The notes: a model not told the origin generated them from the letters alone. Shown: positions 1 to 9,562, counted from the stretch's first letter. The stretch: 64,000 nucleotides of DNA from Chryseobacterium indologenes (GCF_018362995.1 NZ_CP074372.1:2542001-2606000), one strand, 5' to 3'. Numbers and translations: made by a program.

Positions 1-918
1 TTCTGCTCCCCAATGGGCGTCTGTAGCATATTGATCTTTGTTGGTATTTACATTATTCCATACATTATCTGTATCTGTAAAATCTACTGCTGCAGAATAA
101 TTAGTACCTTTTTTAAGATTGTAGGTTTCTACCGCTGTACCCGCATTTCTGCCGGTCTCTCTTAATCTGTAGCTTCCGTTATAAGAGTCAGCTACAATGC
201 TACGGCTTCCGCTATATCCTGTAGTCGCGGTTCCCGGAGTATTCACTTCGTGGATAATAGCGTCTGTTCCCAAAACTTTTCCATTTTTAGCATCTACAAA
301 AACATATTGTCTGCTTAATGGTTTTTCTGAGTAAATATCAAATTTATAAGCTAAAGTTAAATCATTCAGTTTTTCATCCGTAGGATCTGAATAATATACC
401 AGTTCACCTTTAGGAGCAAAGCTTGCATTGGGATTATTGGATTCTTTTTTAAGAAAATCTTCCTCTTCTTTATTTTGCCATTTGTAGGATTCTGCCCCAA
501 CGAATGATAAAGCACTCTGCAGAGCGATACTTTCAGAAATATTGGTTTTCTTCTCAAGCCCTTTCGGAAGCTGAAGAACCCATTTTCCTGATTGTCCTAC
601 TATTTTGCCTCCTTTTGTTTGTACCGCCATCATTCCGTATTCTACAGGAATATCATTAACGGTCTGCTGGAATCTATGAGTTTCAAAACCCAGCGCATCT
701 TTTTCCAAGCCCAGTTTAAGTGCTTGCCCAGGAGAAAGTCTCTGTGAGGTTTCATCGAATAAAACAGGGCTTCCCTGAAATGCAGGTGCATTTTTATCAA
801 ATCTCATAAAGTCCGCATGTAATCCACTTTTACCCGGATTTAATTTTGATGGTGTGTTTTGCCCAAAAACAAAAGAGCAGGCGGCAACGCTTGCCACTAA
901 GATAAATTTCGTTTTCAT
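1..918 (-). CDS. M4 (thermolysin-like) metalloprotease, N-terminal part, cut by window edge
   Basis: The frame opens at ATG 918 on the minus strand and runs off the window start. It begins with a signal peptide (MKTKFILVASVAACSFVFG), followed by a propeptide of FTP/PepSY type: the stretch around residues 50-110 (FETHRFQQTVNDIPVEYG) matches the fungalysin/thermolysin propeptide style, and a later stretch (YVFVDAKNGKVLGTDAII) resembles PepSY. The last visible residues (DAHWGAE) are the usual beginning of the M4 catalytic domain, so the zinc motif HExxH should lie just outside the window. In this family the propeptide inhibits and folds the enzyme and is removed after export. A C-terminal T9SS sorting tail is possible but cannot be seen. 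The M4 call is good; substrate is unknown. Confidence 0.85.
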   Translation of the reverse strand, partial: MKTKFILVASVAACSFVFGQNTPSKLNPGKSGLHADFMRFDKNAPAFQGSPVLFDETSQRLSPGQALKLGLEKDALGFETHRFQQTVNDIPVEYGMMAVQTKGGKIVGQSGKWVLQLPKGLEKKTNISESIALQSALSFVGAESYKWQNKEEEDFLKKESNNPNASFAPKGELVYYSDPTDEKLNDLTLAYKFDIYSEKPLSRQYVFVDAKNGKVLGTDAIIHEVNTPGTATTGYSGSRSIVADSYNGSYRLRETGRNAGTAVETYNLKKGTNYSAAVDFTDTDNVWNNVNTNKDQYATDAHWGAE

Positions 919-1280
919 AATAATATTGGTTGATTGTGATGACGAATGTATAAACTTTTCACAATAAAACAATACAAACAATGAATAAAATTCAATAGAT
1001 ATTATAAATTGATAAATAAAAAACAATAATGATTTTAAAACAAAGAAAAATATTTAAATATAATTTTTCTACAATATAATTTTTAAATTAAAATATTTAA
1101 TTAAAATCAAAATTTTGTGAATTATTTTTTTTCACTATGTAGTGCATTATATCATATGAAATTATTAATGATTAAAGTCTGAGAAGGTTTATTTTTTTAA
1201 ATAATGGATTAAAAAACAAGGACTATCTCAAAAGACAGTCCCATTTTATAAGAATAATTTAAAATAATAATCTCAAATTA
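919..1280. other. Intergenic region, 362 bp, very A+T rich
   Basis: Between the metalloprotease start and the end of the plug-protein gene. It holds the upstream region of the protease (no exact TAnnTTTG box was found) and, at its right end, the terminator of the plug-protein gene. No open frame of note was seen. Confidence 0.6.
1211..1241 (-). terminator. Rho-independent terminator of the plug-protein gene
   Basis: Read on the minus strand, GGACTGTC (1241-1234) pairs with GATAGTCC (1227-1220), with one G-T pair and a 6-nt loop, and is followed by TTGTTTTTT. It lies about 40 bp after the stop codon of the gene at 1281-2501. Confidence 0.75.
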
Positions 1281-2501
1281 TTAACGTTTATTTGCTATTG
1301 GAGTTCTGAATTCACCATAACCCATCAGTCCATCATAATTTCTTCCGAATGGTGCATAATAAAGAAATGCCTGATAAAGATTTTCTGTCTGCCAGAAATT
1401 ACCGTTTACCTCACCGAAATTCAACGGTCCATTTCCTTCTTTAGTTACTAAAACGTAGTTATAAAAACCCTGTTTCAGAAATATTTTAGCTACATACTGT
1501 TTGGTAGCAGCATCATACTGCATTTGATTTTCCTTAGTTGGCTTATAATTATTAAATCCTCCCAAAACATAAATCTCTTTATCCACAGGATCCGATTCCA
1601 GATAGAAATGCACCCACGAGTAGTCAGCTTCTCTTTCAGCATCTCTTTCTCTTCCCAGGTCATTTCTTCTGTAATACCATGCTCCATTTACATCAGGCTG
1701 GTATTGATAATTCAAAGGAAATGCCCATACCGGATGAAGATAGGTCTGGTTAACATCATCTTTTATTTCAGTTGCACGCACCATATCCGCCGCCATATTC
1801 ATATTTTTATTATCGAAATAATAAAATTCATTGTCTCCGGGAAACGTAAGATTCATCTGCTGGAAAAGTATCTGATTGCCTAAAACACTGCTTGGTTTTA
1901 GGTTAGAAATCACCATATTCGGGTTGTTATTCTGCATCACATTCATTGTGATTGAATTGACATTGGAAGAAATATCTCCTCCTTTCGGAGAAACATTCAC
2001 TTCTACCCTCTGGTTAAGATTGGGATTTTTTGCATCTGCAAACCTTGAAATATTTAATCCTACAGCTGTTGCATCTTCTACCAGGTAAAACCTTTTTTTG
2101 AAAAGAGGCTGATCTGCAGAATCTTTGTAAACAATCAGTTCATAATTCCCTGAAATTTTCAACTGGATTTTATCATTCGGAAAAACAAGTTTATAGTGCG
2201 TATAAGCCTGTAATGTATTGAAAGAATACTGAAACTGATCCAGAAGTGCATTCATACTTCCGGTAGCAAATTCTGTAAAAAACAGATTATCATCATTCCA
2301 GTTTCTGTCATAATGTTTGAATGTATATCTATAGATCTGACTGCCGTTGGTAAGATCATCAAAGCCCAGAACCAACTGTTCACCAATCCTGATTACCGGA
2401 GTTTCATCATTGGTCTGAGGATTGAACAGCTGAACACTTTGGATATTTTGTCCAAAAACCAGTCCGCTCAAAGTAAGTAAGAGTAATCGCAAAGTTTTCA
2501 T
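1281..2501 (-). CDS. DUF5103 family, type IX secretion system plug protein
   Basis: The 406-residue product starts with a signal peptide (MKTLRLLLLTLSGLVFG, followed by QN) and then reads IQSVQLFNPQTNDETPVIRIG, the typical start of the DUF5103 family. Members of this family include the plug protein that occludes the periplasmic side of the SprA translocon of the T9SS (established knowledge). The body is beta-rich with many aromatic residues (YRYTFKHYDRNWN, FYLVEDA), as expected, and length matches the family. It is transcribed alone, divergent from the MBL-fold gene, and has its own terminator. The presence of three T9SS cargo proteins elsewhere in the window fits a working T9SS. Confidence 0.85.
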   Translation of the reverse strand: MKTLRLLLLTLSGLVFGQNIQSVQLFNPQTNDETPVIRIGEQLVLGFDDLTNGSQIYRYTFKHYDRNWNDDNLFFTEFATGSMNALLDQFQYSFNTLQAYTHYKLVFPNDKIQLKISGNYELIVYKDSADQPLFKKRFYLVEDATAVGLNISRFADAKNPNLNQRVEVNVSPKGGDISSNVNSITMNVMQNNNPNMVISNLKPSSVLGNQILFQQMNLTFPGDNEFYYFDNKNMNMAADMVRATEIKDDVNQTYLHPVWAFPLNYQYQPDVNGAWYYRRNDLGRERDAEREADYSWVHFYLESDPVDKEIYVLGGFNNYKPTKENQMQYDAATKQYVAKIFLKQGFYNYVLVTKEGNGPLNFGEVNGNFWQTENLYQAFLYYAPFGRNYDGLMGYGEFRTPIANKR

Positions 2502-2545
2502 TATGACGAAGATAACGAAAAATAGCCATTTTCTTAATAATATCG

Positions 2546-2553
2546 TATTTTTG
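2546..2553 (+). promoter_or_regulatory. Bacteroidota -7 promoter box (TATTTTTG) for the MBL-fold gene
   Basis: Exact match to TAnnTTTG, 18 bp before the ATG at 2572. Its position inside the longer open frame that starts at 2503 argues that translation begins at 2572, not at 2503. Confidence 0.6.
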
Positions 2554-2571
2554 AATAAAAAATATTCAGAT

Positions 2572-3210
2572 ATGCTTCAGATTCAAGGTTTCGTATTCAA
2601 CTTTGCGAGCGAAAACACTTACATCATTTATAACGGGAATAAAAACGCATGGTTAATTGATCCGGGAAATATGAAAGGGCAGGAAACCCAGGCCATTGAG
2701 AGTTTCATTTCAGAAAACGGACTGAAAATTCAGAAAATTCTTTTAACTCACGCACATATTGATCATGTATTGGGGCTTCAATGGGCTTTTGATACGTTCA
2801 AAGTACCTGTAGTAATGCATCAGGAAGATCAGGAAGTTCTGGATATGCTTCAGGCAAGCGGAATGAGATTCGGAATGCAGGTAGATCCTGTAAAAGTAGA
2901 TGTGGAATATATTAAGGAAGGAGATGAACTGGATCTGGATGGTGAAAAATTTAAAATTTATCATGTTCCAGGACATTCTCCGGGAAGTGTGGTTTATCAT
3001 CACGAAAATCAGAAATTCATGATCTCAGGAGATGTTCTTTTTGAGGGCAGCATCGGAAGAACAGATTTATATAAAGGAAACTATGAGCAACTGATTGATG
3101 GTATTAAATCTAAACTTTTCATTTTAGATAATGATACTCAGGTTTTCTCAGGACATGGGAATCCTACCTCAATTGGATTTGAAAAGCAGTACAATCCGTT
3201 TTTGAAGTAA
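2572..3210 (+). CDS. MBL-fold metallo-hydrolase (glyoxalase II-like)
   Basis: A 212-residue cytoplasmic metallo-beta-lactamase-fold protein starting MLQIQGFVFNFASENTYIIY. Zinc-binding motif HAHIDH (T-H-A-H-I-D-H-V) lies near residue 63, followed by the metal ligands GHSPGS near residue 143 and SGDVLF, and a final GHG near residue 197. This pattern fits glyoxalase II-like hydrolases of thioesters such as S-lactoylglutathione, but Bacteroidota often lack glutathione, so the substrate is open. An upstream ATG at 2503 is in frame but lies ahead of the promoter box, so the shorter start is preferred. It is divergent from the T9SS plug gene and ends convergent to the TonB receptor. Confidence 0.85.
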   Translation: MLQIQGFVFNFASENTYIIYNGNKNAWLIDPGNMKGQETQAIESFISENGLKIQKILLTHAHIDHVLGLQWAFDTFKVPVVMHQEDQEVLDMLQASGMRFGMQVDPVKVDVEYIKEGDELDLDGEKFKIYHVPGHSPGSVVYHHENQKFMISGDVLFEGSIGRTDLYKGNYEQLIDGIKSKLFILDNDTQVFSGHGNPTSIGFEKQYNPFLK

Positions 3211-3246
3211 GAGAGTTTGAGAGTTTGAGGGTTTGAGGGTTTGAGA
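3211..3246. repeat. 8-bp tandem repeat (GAGRGTTT)
   Basis: Four consecutive copies, GAGAGTTT twice then GAGGGTTT twice, directly after the stop codon of the MBL-fold gene. Such short purine-rich arrays can change length by slippage. No coding role is visible. Confidence 0.7.
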
Positions 3247-3319
3247 ACTCTACAAGTGTCTGGATTCAAACTTAATTCTGTCAAATACCTCTTAATCTGT
3301 GAAAGAATATAAAAATTAC

Positions 3320-3346
3320 AAAACCGTCAGAAATTCTGACGGTTTT
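3320..3346. terminator. Bidirectional terminator between convergent genes
   Basis: Near-perfect palindrome: AAAACCGTCAGAA and its complement TTCTGACGGTTTT separated by one base. A-run on the left and T-run on the right let it act in both directions, stopping the MBL-fold gene (plus) and the TonB receptor gene (minus). Confidence 0.85.
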
Positions 3347-3367
3347 GCTGTTATAAAGAAATAGAGT

Positions 3368-5797
3368 TTAGAAATCCAAAGTAATGGAAGCTCTGGCTGC
3401 AGCTCCCATAATAGGTCTGGCCATAATGATTCCGTCTCCGTTTGGAGAACCTGCTCTTGGATCACCTTCTGTGATTCCGATTGTATTAAAGATATTGGTT
3501 CCATCCACGGCAAAACGTATTCTTCCTAACTGATAAGACATTCCTGCTCCAAATTCGGTGAATGAAGGTAATGTCTGTACATTCTTCTCATCCTGGAAAC
3601 GTTTTCCATAATAATTCATACTTGCATAAGCTCTCCATGCTTTTGTAATATTGACTGCTGGTGAGATATTAAAGAAAAATTTAGGCATTCTTCTTACTAC
3701 ATTTCCTTCAAGAACGCTTCCGGCCTCAAGGTTTTTATATTTTGGACTTTGAATGGTCCCGTTGAATGTTACTTCTAAAGTATTATTGAATAAACGGGCG
3801 AAACCTTCCAATTCAACTCCATAGTTTTCTGTATTGGCGAATGTATTTTCGGATGTACCATCAGAGAAAACATCTGTAAATGACAGATTTTTCAAGGTAG
3901 AATAGAACGGAATCACTGCCACATCAAAAGTACGCGAGTAATATTTATATCCTACTTCCAGCTGATTGGTTGTTACAGATTTTAAAGGTTTATCAGGGTT
4001 CGGATTGGAGAAATAGTTGTAATATGCTTCTTCATTCGGTGATCTGAAACCATTGGAAAAACGGGCATACACTGCATTTTCTCTATTAATCTTATAATTG
4101 GTGGCTAATGTGAAGGATACTTTATCTACATTATAATTCCAGTAGGTATATTTATTTCCCAATACACTCATATTATCATCAGCAGTAGTCGTGCTGAAAC
4201 CATGAGTTCCATCCGTTGTTAACCCTGAATTATTTAAATTGGAAGAAGTTGTATTGGCAAAATTTCCTTTATAATAATCATGGCTGTAACGAAGACCTCC
4301 ATTTACACTTAAAGCATCGGTGATATTATAATCAAGGTTTACATAAAGATCATTCAGGCTTCCCTGGGTCTGAGTATCTCTCTGTAAAAATGTCATATTG
4401 GTTACTCCATTATAGGTTTTAGAATATCCGGTATCTGATGGACTTAAAGAAGTATCTACCAGATTCAGTAACTCTGGTCTGTCTGTAGCTGTAGTAAGAA
4501 TATTACTCCAGTTCCAGTATTGATGGGATTTCCAATTGGATTTATAGAAACCTGCTGTAACATTTCCCTGATCAAACTTATAATTGAACTGCAGATCATT
4601 CACGAAGTTATTCATCTGCTTGTCAATGGCCCAGAATCCCAGTTTTTGTACATATTCAGGATTAACCACAGCTCCGTTGCTCACCAATGAATACTGATAA
4701 TTGTTGCCGGAAATTCCGTTACTTTTAGCAAATTCTGCCATCGTTTGTGGACCTCCTGCAGGGAAAATCCCTGTATAATTCATATTGATATTGGTGTATC
4801 TGGTCTTGTTTAAAACGCTGAAATTATTTCCAAGATCATATTTAAACTCAGCTCCCACTGCATCTACTTTCGGATGAATTCCGTCTTCAAGATTTCTGTT
4901 GAAAAATCCACCTCCTGCCTGTGGTATATTCAGCTGGCTGATTGCTCTGTAGCTATATGTTCCGTAATTAGGATCAAAATTCTGGAATCCTTTCAGCTTG
5001 TTACCGTTTTGTACCAAAGGAATAGGAAGGAAGAACGTATTTCTGTCGTCCAGTTTTTTGTAATACACTTTTACGTAGCCTTTATCAAAGACGTATTTCA
5101 GATTCATTCTGATTTGTCCGCCATTATTAGCTTTGAAACCTGTTTTTCTGATCCCGTCATCTGTCCTGTAAAAACCTCCTACATTGAAAAACAATTTGTC
5201 CTGAACCAAAGCTCCCCCTACATTCACATCCGTACGCATTAATCCATATGTACTTGTCTCCAATTTTGCCGTACCTCTGAAATCATTGGTTCCTTCTCTG
5301 GTAATAAAGTTGATCAAACCGCCGGGAGAATTGGTTGCAAAAATAGATCCCGATCCCCCTCTCAAAGCCTCCATACGGTTGACCGAATTGTCCACACGGA
5401 AAAAGTTATCCGCATTGGCAAACTGAAGGGCTCCGTCTTCAAAAACCGGAAGACCATCTTCCTGTACCTGCACAAATTCATAAGCTCCTGCGGAAGGAAT
5501 CCCTCTTGCAAAAAGGTTATTTCCTACTTCACCTCCTGAAGTTTCCACCGCAAATCCGGGAACTCTTTGCAATAAAGCAGCGGCACTAATGGGGTTCTGC
5601 TTCTGGATTTCTTTGGAACTGAATGTGGAAATCGCTGTACTGGATTCTATTTTTTTCTTCGGATTTGAATTTCCTGTGATGACAATCTGATCGATAGAGG
5701 AAATTTTTGCAGAATCCTGCGGAGTTTCCTGGGCATAAGCATTATTAAAATATAACGTAGCTGTTGCGGCGATTAAAAAGATTGATTTTTTTTTCAT
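3368..5797 (-). CDS. TonB-dependent outer-membrane receptor, probably for trehalose or trehalose-like sugar
   Basis: An 809-residue product with a signal peptide (MKKKSIFLIAATATLYFNNAYA) followed by a plug domain (about residues 35-150; IDQIVITGNS near the start, then LLQRVPGF and MEALRGGSGSIFATNSPGG) and a 22-strand-type barrel ending in an aromatic residue (RASITLDF). It has no N-terminal carboxypeptidase-like domain and no adjacent SusD partner, so it is a FecA/CirA-type receptor, not a SusC/D pair. The start at 5797 is chosen because it gives a clean signal peptide; an upstream in-frame ATG at 5869 would lie inside the trehalase gene. It is the third gene of the MFS-trehalase-receptor operon, 22 bp after the trehalase stop, which suggests it imports the sugar cleaved by that enzyme. 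Substrate is inferred from context only. Confidence 0.85.
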   Translation of the reverse strand: MKKKSIFLIAATATLYFNNAYAQETPQDSAKISSIDQIVITGNSNPKKKIESSTAISTFSSKEIQKQNPISAAALLQRVPGFAVETSGGEVGNNLFARGIPSAGAYEFVQVQEDGLPVFEDGALQFANADNFFRVDNSVNRMEALRGGSGSIFATNSPGGLINFITREGTNDFRGTAKLETSTYGLMRTDVNVGGALVQDKLFFNVGGFYRTDDGIRKTGFKANNGGQIRMNLKYVFDKGYVKVYYKKLDDRNTFFLPIPLVQNGNKLKGFQNFDPNYGTYSYRAISQLNIPQAGGGFFNRNLEDGIHPKVDAVGAEFKYDLGNNFSVLNKTRYTNINMNYTGIFPAGGPQTMAEFAKSNGISGNNYQYSLVSNGAVVNPEYVQKLGFWAIDKQMNNFVNDLQFNYKFDQGNVTAGFYKSNWKSHQYWNWSNILTTATDRPELLNLVDTSLSPSDTGYSKTYNGVTNMTFLQRDTQTQGSLNDLYVNLDYNITDALSVNGGLRYSHDYYKGNFANTTSSNLNNSGLTTDGTHGFSTTTADDNMSVLGNKYTYWNYNVDKVSFTLATNYKINRENAVYARFSNGFRSPNEEAYYNYFSNPNPDKPLKSVTTNQLEVGYKYYSRTFDVAVIPFYSTLKNLSFTDVFSDGTSENTFANTENYGVELEGFARLFNNTLEVTFNGTIQSPKYKNLEAGSVLEGNVVRRMPKFFFNISPAVNITKAWRAYASMNYYGKRFQDEKNVQTLPSFTEFGAGMSYQLGRIRFAVDGTNIFNTIGITEGDPRAGSPNGDGIIMARPIMGAAARASITLDF

Positions 5798-5819
5798 AGC
5801 CTTATTTTTATAGTTAGTT

Positions 5820-7301
5820 TCAGTTTTGTTGTAATTGTAAATACACTCCATTCGTCCAACCAAATCCATCCTGATTAGGGTATTCCCCGCCGCCTGCTAT
5901 TGTTTCTGTGTCTAATGCATTGTATTTTTCCATTAGTTTTCCGGTATTCTTGTAGACTCTTTCTACATTGGAACACCAGTTATTTTTTATTTTCTCGGCC
6001 AGTTCATCAAAGCCGTAATTTTTCATTGCTTTAAAGCCCAGCCACTGATAAGGAGCCCATGCATTAGGAAGATCCCATTGCTGGCCTGAATTTTTAGTGG
6101 TGGTAACCAACCCGCCTTTGTAAAGAAATTTTTCAGCAATCGCTTTGGCAACAACGTCCGCCTGTTCCTGATCTGCAATTTCTAGGAATAAAGGGTAAAG
6201 AGCAGCAATATGTTCAGACGGTGTTTTTGTGTTTTTTTTAGTGTGATAATCTTTATAATTGTTAGTATTTCTATCCCAGAAATAAGTATTGATCATCTGT
6301 CTTCTGCTTGCTGCTCTTTCTGAAAAATAATTTTCTTTTTCACTCAGATTCTGAAGCGCTGAAGATTTTGCCAAAGTCATTTCCAAATGCCATAAAAGGC
6401 AGTTCAGATCAACCTGTGCGAGATTCAGCGTTTCTATAGTCTGTATATTTTCTCCGTCTGCAAACCATCTGCTGGAAAAATCCCAGCCTGATTCACAGGC
6501 ACTTCTTATATTTCTGTAAAATTCCTCTCCCGAAGTTTTTTCATGATCTTCAATATCGATCAGATAACTTTCGGGACGTGGTGTATTTTCTGAGTCGTAA
6601 TAACGGTTCAGAATATCTCCATCTGCTGTTTTAACAACTCTTTTTACACTTGAATTGTTTTCCAGCCATTCTTCACCATTCATCCAGAAAGCATATTCTT
6701 TTTCAAGAGTATCATGGTATTTTGTATAAATTTCTTCATCATGCGTTGTTTCAAAAAGAAGATCCAGCATTAATGAAAAATAAGGTGGCTGTGATCTGCT
6801 CAGAAAATGAGTTCTGCTAGCATTCGGGACAAATCCTACGTTTTGAATCAGGTAAGAACAGTTTTCAATAATATTTTCCATCATTTCTATTCTGCCGGAA
6901 GCTTTTAATCCCAGCATAATAAAATAGCTGTCCCAATAGAAAAACTCGTTAAAACGGCCTCCCGGAACAATATAAGGTTTCGGTAATTTTAAAAGAGTTC
7001 CTTTTTCTTCATAAGCTGTACGGGTTAATTCGTCCCATAATTTTTCAATATGTTCTTTGATAGGAAGGTGATCTTCTCTCTGCACCGAAACTCTGGCCCC
7101 TAAAAAGTCAAAATGGGTCATCACAAAATCTTTCAGATCAAAACCCTCTGTATTTTTTGATTGTTTATAATCTTCATTAATCTTTGCAATAGGGAAAAGA
7201 GGAACTGCATCCGTCATCATTTTCTGATCTTCAAAAATTTCAGATCTCTGTACTTCATCAAACAGACTTTGAATTTCGTTTATGTAAAGCTGATTACTCA
7301 T
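5820..7301 (-). CDS. treF: Cytoplasmic alpha,alpha-trehalase (GH37)
   Basis: The 493-residue enzyme hydrolyses trehalose to two glucose molecules. Both GH37 signatures are present: PGGRFNEFFYWDSY (residues 113-126) and QWDLPNAWAP (408-417), plus the glycine-rich GGGEYPNQDGFGWTNGV near the C-terminus (about 470-485). No signal peptide is present, so the enzyme should act in the cytoplasm, like E. coli TreF, on sugar brought in by the MFS permease whose gene ends 2 bp upstream. Length is typical for the family. Together with the TonB receptor downstream this gives an outer-membrane uptake, inner-membrane uptake and cleavage route. The symbol reflects the cytoplasmic type. Confidence 0.9.
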   Translation of the reverse strand: MSNQLYINEIQSLFDEVQRSEIFEDQKMMTDAVPLFPIAKINEDYKQSKNTEGFDLKDFVMTHFDFLGARVSVQREDHLPIKEHIEKLWDELTRTAYEEKGTLLKLPKPYIVPGGRFNEFFYWDSYFIMLGLKASGRIEMMENIIENCSYLIQNVGFVPNASRTHFLSRSQPPYFSLMLDLLFETTHDEEIYTKYHDTLEKEYAFWMNGEEWLENNSSVKRVVKTADGDILNRYYDSENTPRPESYLIDIEDHEKTSGEEFYRNIRSACESGWDFSSRWFADGENIQTIETLNLAQVDLNCLLWHLEMTLAKSSALQNLSEKENYFSERAASRRQMINTYFWDRNTNNYKDYHTKKNTKTPSEHIAALYPLFLEIADQEQADVVAKAIAEKFLYKGGLVTTTKNSGQQWDLPNAWAPYQWLGFKAMKNYGFDELAEKIKNNWCSNVERVYKNTGKLMEKYNALDTETIAGGGEYPNQDGFGWTNGVYLQLQQN

Positions 7302-7303
7302 TG

Positions 7304-8533
7304 TTATTTTTTAGGATTAATTTTTAATTTATTCATGAAAACTGCCGAAGTGATCAGTAATGAGAGCGGAATCAGAGAAAGATAAAATGCCTGCTGACCA
7401 CTGAACTCCTGAAACACAAAACCGGTAATAATAGAACCGATAGTTCCCCCGATTGCTGAGAAAACGACAATTAAACCTGACATCGCACTGTGTAAATATT
7501 TCGGGATTGATGCCAGAATCACAGAATTAATACTTGGATAAATTGGTGCCAGCAAGCCTCCCATCAAGGGAAATAAATACACAACCAAAGGCGCATTCAG
7601 CCAGCTTGTATTCGTATCAATATGAATGTTATGGGTCAATGGTAAAACCAACAGTAAGCTGATAGCAAAACCTATCACACAAAAAGAAACTACATAGATC
7701 CAGTTGAATTTTTTAGAGAAAAATCCCGACAAAAATCTTCCTAAAGCAAAAGCTCCTGCTAAAACAGCTCCCGCCTGGATACTCATTGAAGTAGGCACTT
7801 TTAAAATTTCCTTATAAAAAGTAGGCGTCCATGTTTGAAAGCTCTGCTCTACCAGTACAAAAAGGAAAGCACATAATAAAAAGAACAACACTTTTTTATA
7901 GCTGAATAAGCTTACACTATTTCTTAAATCTCCCAATAAATCTGTTTTCTCACTTTTTGCTTCCTGCTCATTTAATTTTGAAAAGAACAGGAATAAAAAA
8001 GATAAAGTGGAAAGCCCGCCCAAAACCCAATATACATTCAGCCATCGCGTAGATTCCGGATTATGATCATCAATATATAAACTGAACAATACATTTCCTG
8101 CCAGAACTCCAATCATGAAAAAACCTTCAAGAAATCCCATAAAGCTGGAATGTTCCTTGTCTGTTTCCGTTACCAGCCCGATAGAAGTAAAAACTGAAAT
8201 TTTAATTAAAGCAAAGGAAACTCCTACTGTGGCAAATAATAATTTAAAAACCCAAAAGGTATTGGTAAACGGCATTACAAAACACATACAGCTTACCAGC
8301 AATAAAGCAATCAACATTGATTTTTTGATTCCGATTTTGGGAAGAAATGAAGCCAGAATGAATGAACATATTGCAATGGGAAGATCTTTGAATCCTTCCA
8401 AAACACTGGCCGAAGATTTTGAAATTCCAAAATTCTGCTGTACCTGCAGGATCACTGTACCTACAGAATTCAGAAGAATGGCAAAGACAAAATAATTTAA
8501 AAATAAAACGGCCTTGATGTTAATATTTTTCAT
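7304..8533 (-). CDS. MFS transporter, probable trehalose permease
   Basis: A 409-residue polytopic membrane protein with about 12 hydrophobic segments, in two six-helix halves separated by a charged loop near residues 195-215 (KLNEQEAKSEKTDLLGDL). It belongs to the major facilitator superfamily. It is first in the operon with trehalase (2 bp gap) and the TonB receptor, so the likely cargo is trehalose or a trehalose-related sugar across the inner membrane. Motifs specific for a sugar subfamily are not obvious by eye. The divergent AraC-type regulator probably controls it from the shared 123-bp intergenic region. Confidence 0.8.
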   Translation of the reverse strand: MKNINIKAVLFLNYFVFAILLNSVGTVILQVQQNFGISKSSASVLEGFKDLPIAICSFILASFLPKIGIKKSMLIALLLVSCMCFVMPFTNTFWVFKLLFATVGVSFALIKISVFTSIGLVTETDKEHSSFMGFLEGFFMIGVLAGNVLFSLYIDDHNPESTRWLNVYWVLGGLSTLSFLFLFFSKLNEQEAKSEKTDLLGDLRNSVSLFSYKKVLFFLLCAFLFVLVEQSFQTWTPTFYKEILKVPTSMSIQAGAVLAGAFALGRFLSGFFSKKFNWIYVVSFCVIGFAISLLLVLPLTHNIHIDTNTSWLNAPLVVYLFPLMGGLLAPIYPSINSVILASIPKYLHSAMSGLIVVFSAIGGTIGSIITGFVFQEFSGQQAFYLSLIPLSLLITSAVFMNKLKINPKK

Positions 8534-8656
8534 TCAGGTTATTTCTTGTCGGCTAAGATAGAAGCATTTGTGTTAACGATAATTTAACACAGTAAATCAA
8601 TATTTGAACTATATTAATATAATTAGTATTTTTAGTAATTAAATATGATTAATTAA

Positions 8657-9562
8657 ATGAAAGTTACTTTTGAAAGGGTAATCCCTAATGAAAAGAGCTC
8701 ATTCCGCACGATTCATAACAACTCCCCTATTTCAGAATTCAAATGGGAATATCATTATCATCCCGAAATTGAGCTGGTATGTGTCATTTCCGGGAACGGA
8801 ACGCGCCACGTTGGCTATCATAAAAGTAATTATACAAATGGTGATCTGGTATTAATCGGGTCTAATATTCCTCATTCCGGATTTGGATTAAACTCCATTG
8901 ATCCGCATGAAGAAATTGTGCTTCAGTTCAAGGAAGAGATTCTTCAGTTTCCCCAGCAGGAAGTGGAAGCCAGATCTATCAAAAATCTGCTGGAACTTTC
9001 AAAATATGGAATTCATTTTCATCATAAAGTAAAAAAAGTGATGCTTCCTAAACTGAAGCTTATGTTAGAATCTGAGGGCTACAAAAGGTATTTATTATTG
9101 CTTGAAATTCTTTTCGAGCTTTCAAAATGTGAAGATTATGATCTTCTGAATAAAGAGATCATGCCTTACACCATTATTTCAAAAAATAAAACCCGTCTGG
9201 AAAATATCTTCACCTATGTAGAACATCATTATGACAAGGAAATCGAAATTGAAGAAGTAGCAAAACTGGCCAATCTCACTTTACCGGCTTTCTGTAATTT
9301 CTTTAAAAAAGCGACTCAGATTACGTTTACAGAGTTTGTCAATAGATACAGAATCAATAAAGCATGTCTACTGATGGCACAGGACAGATCTATTTCGGAA
9401 TGCAGCTACCAATGCGGTTTTAATAATGTAACATATTTTAACAGGATGTTTAAAAAATATACCGGGAAGACGCCTTCTGAGTTTATCAGGAATTATTCTC
9501 ACAGTAACGTTAATGTAGATTTGAAAGTTGAGAATGAGACTAAAACCAAGGCCAGCTTTTAA
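8657..9562 (+). CDS. AraC family transcriptional regulator with cupin sensor domain
   Basis: The 301-residue protein has an N-terminal cupin-like domain (HYHPEIELVCVISGNGTRHVG near residues 32-52, and the later IGSNIPHSGFG) and a C-terminal AraC/XylS DNA-binding domain with two helix-turn-helix units from about residue 190 (IEIEEVAKLANLTLPAFCNFFK, then the family motif ISECSYQCGFNNVTYFNRMFKKYTGKTPSEF). It lies divergent from the MFS-trehalase-TonB operon, so it is probably its sugar-responsive activator. This role is inferred from position. Confidence 0.88.
   Translation: MKVTFERVIPNEKSSFRTIHNNSPISEFKWEYHYHPEIELVCVISGNGTRHVGYHKSNYTNGDLVLIGSNIPHSGFGLNSIDPHEEIVLQFKEEILQFPQQEVEARSIKNLLELSKYGIHFHHKVKKVMLPKLKLMLESEGYKRYLLLLEILFELSKCEDYDLLNKEIMPYTIISKNKTRLENIFTYVEHHYDKEIEIEEVAKLANLTLPAFCNFFKKATQITFTEFVNRYRINKACLLMAQDRSISECSYQCGFNNVTYFNRMFKKYTGKTPSEFIRNYSHSNVNVDLKVENETKTKASF

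Noticed and set aside
1524..1883. Plus-strand open frame of 119 codons inside the plug-protein gene
   Set aside because: Antisense shadow of a well-supported secreted protein gene.
2503..2571. Upstream in-frame start giving a 235-residue MBL-fold protein
   Set aside because: The exact promoter box at 2546-2553 lies inside it and the added residues do not match the family; ATG 2572 fits better.
3211..3246. Short repeats considered as a CRISPR array
   Set aside because: Units are 8 bp and directly adjacent, without spacers, and there are no cas genes.
4874..5242. Plus-strand open frame of 122 codons inside the TonB receptor gene
   Set aside because: It is antisense to a well-supported gene and its protein has no recognisable features.
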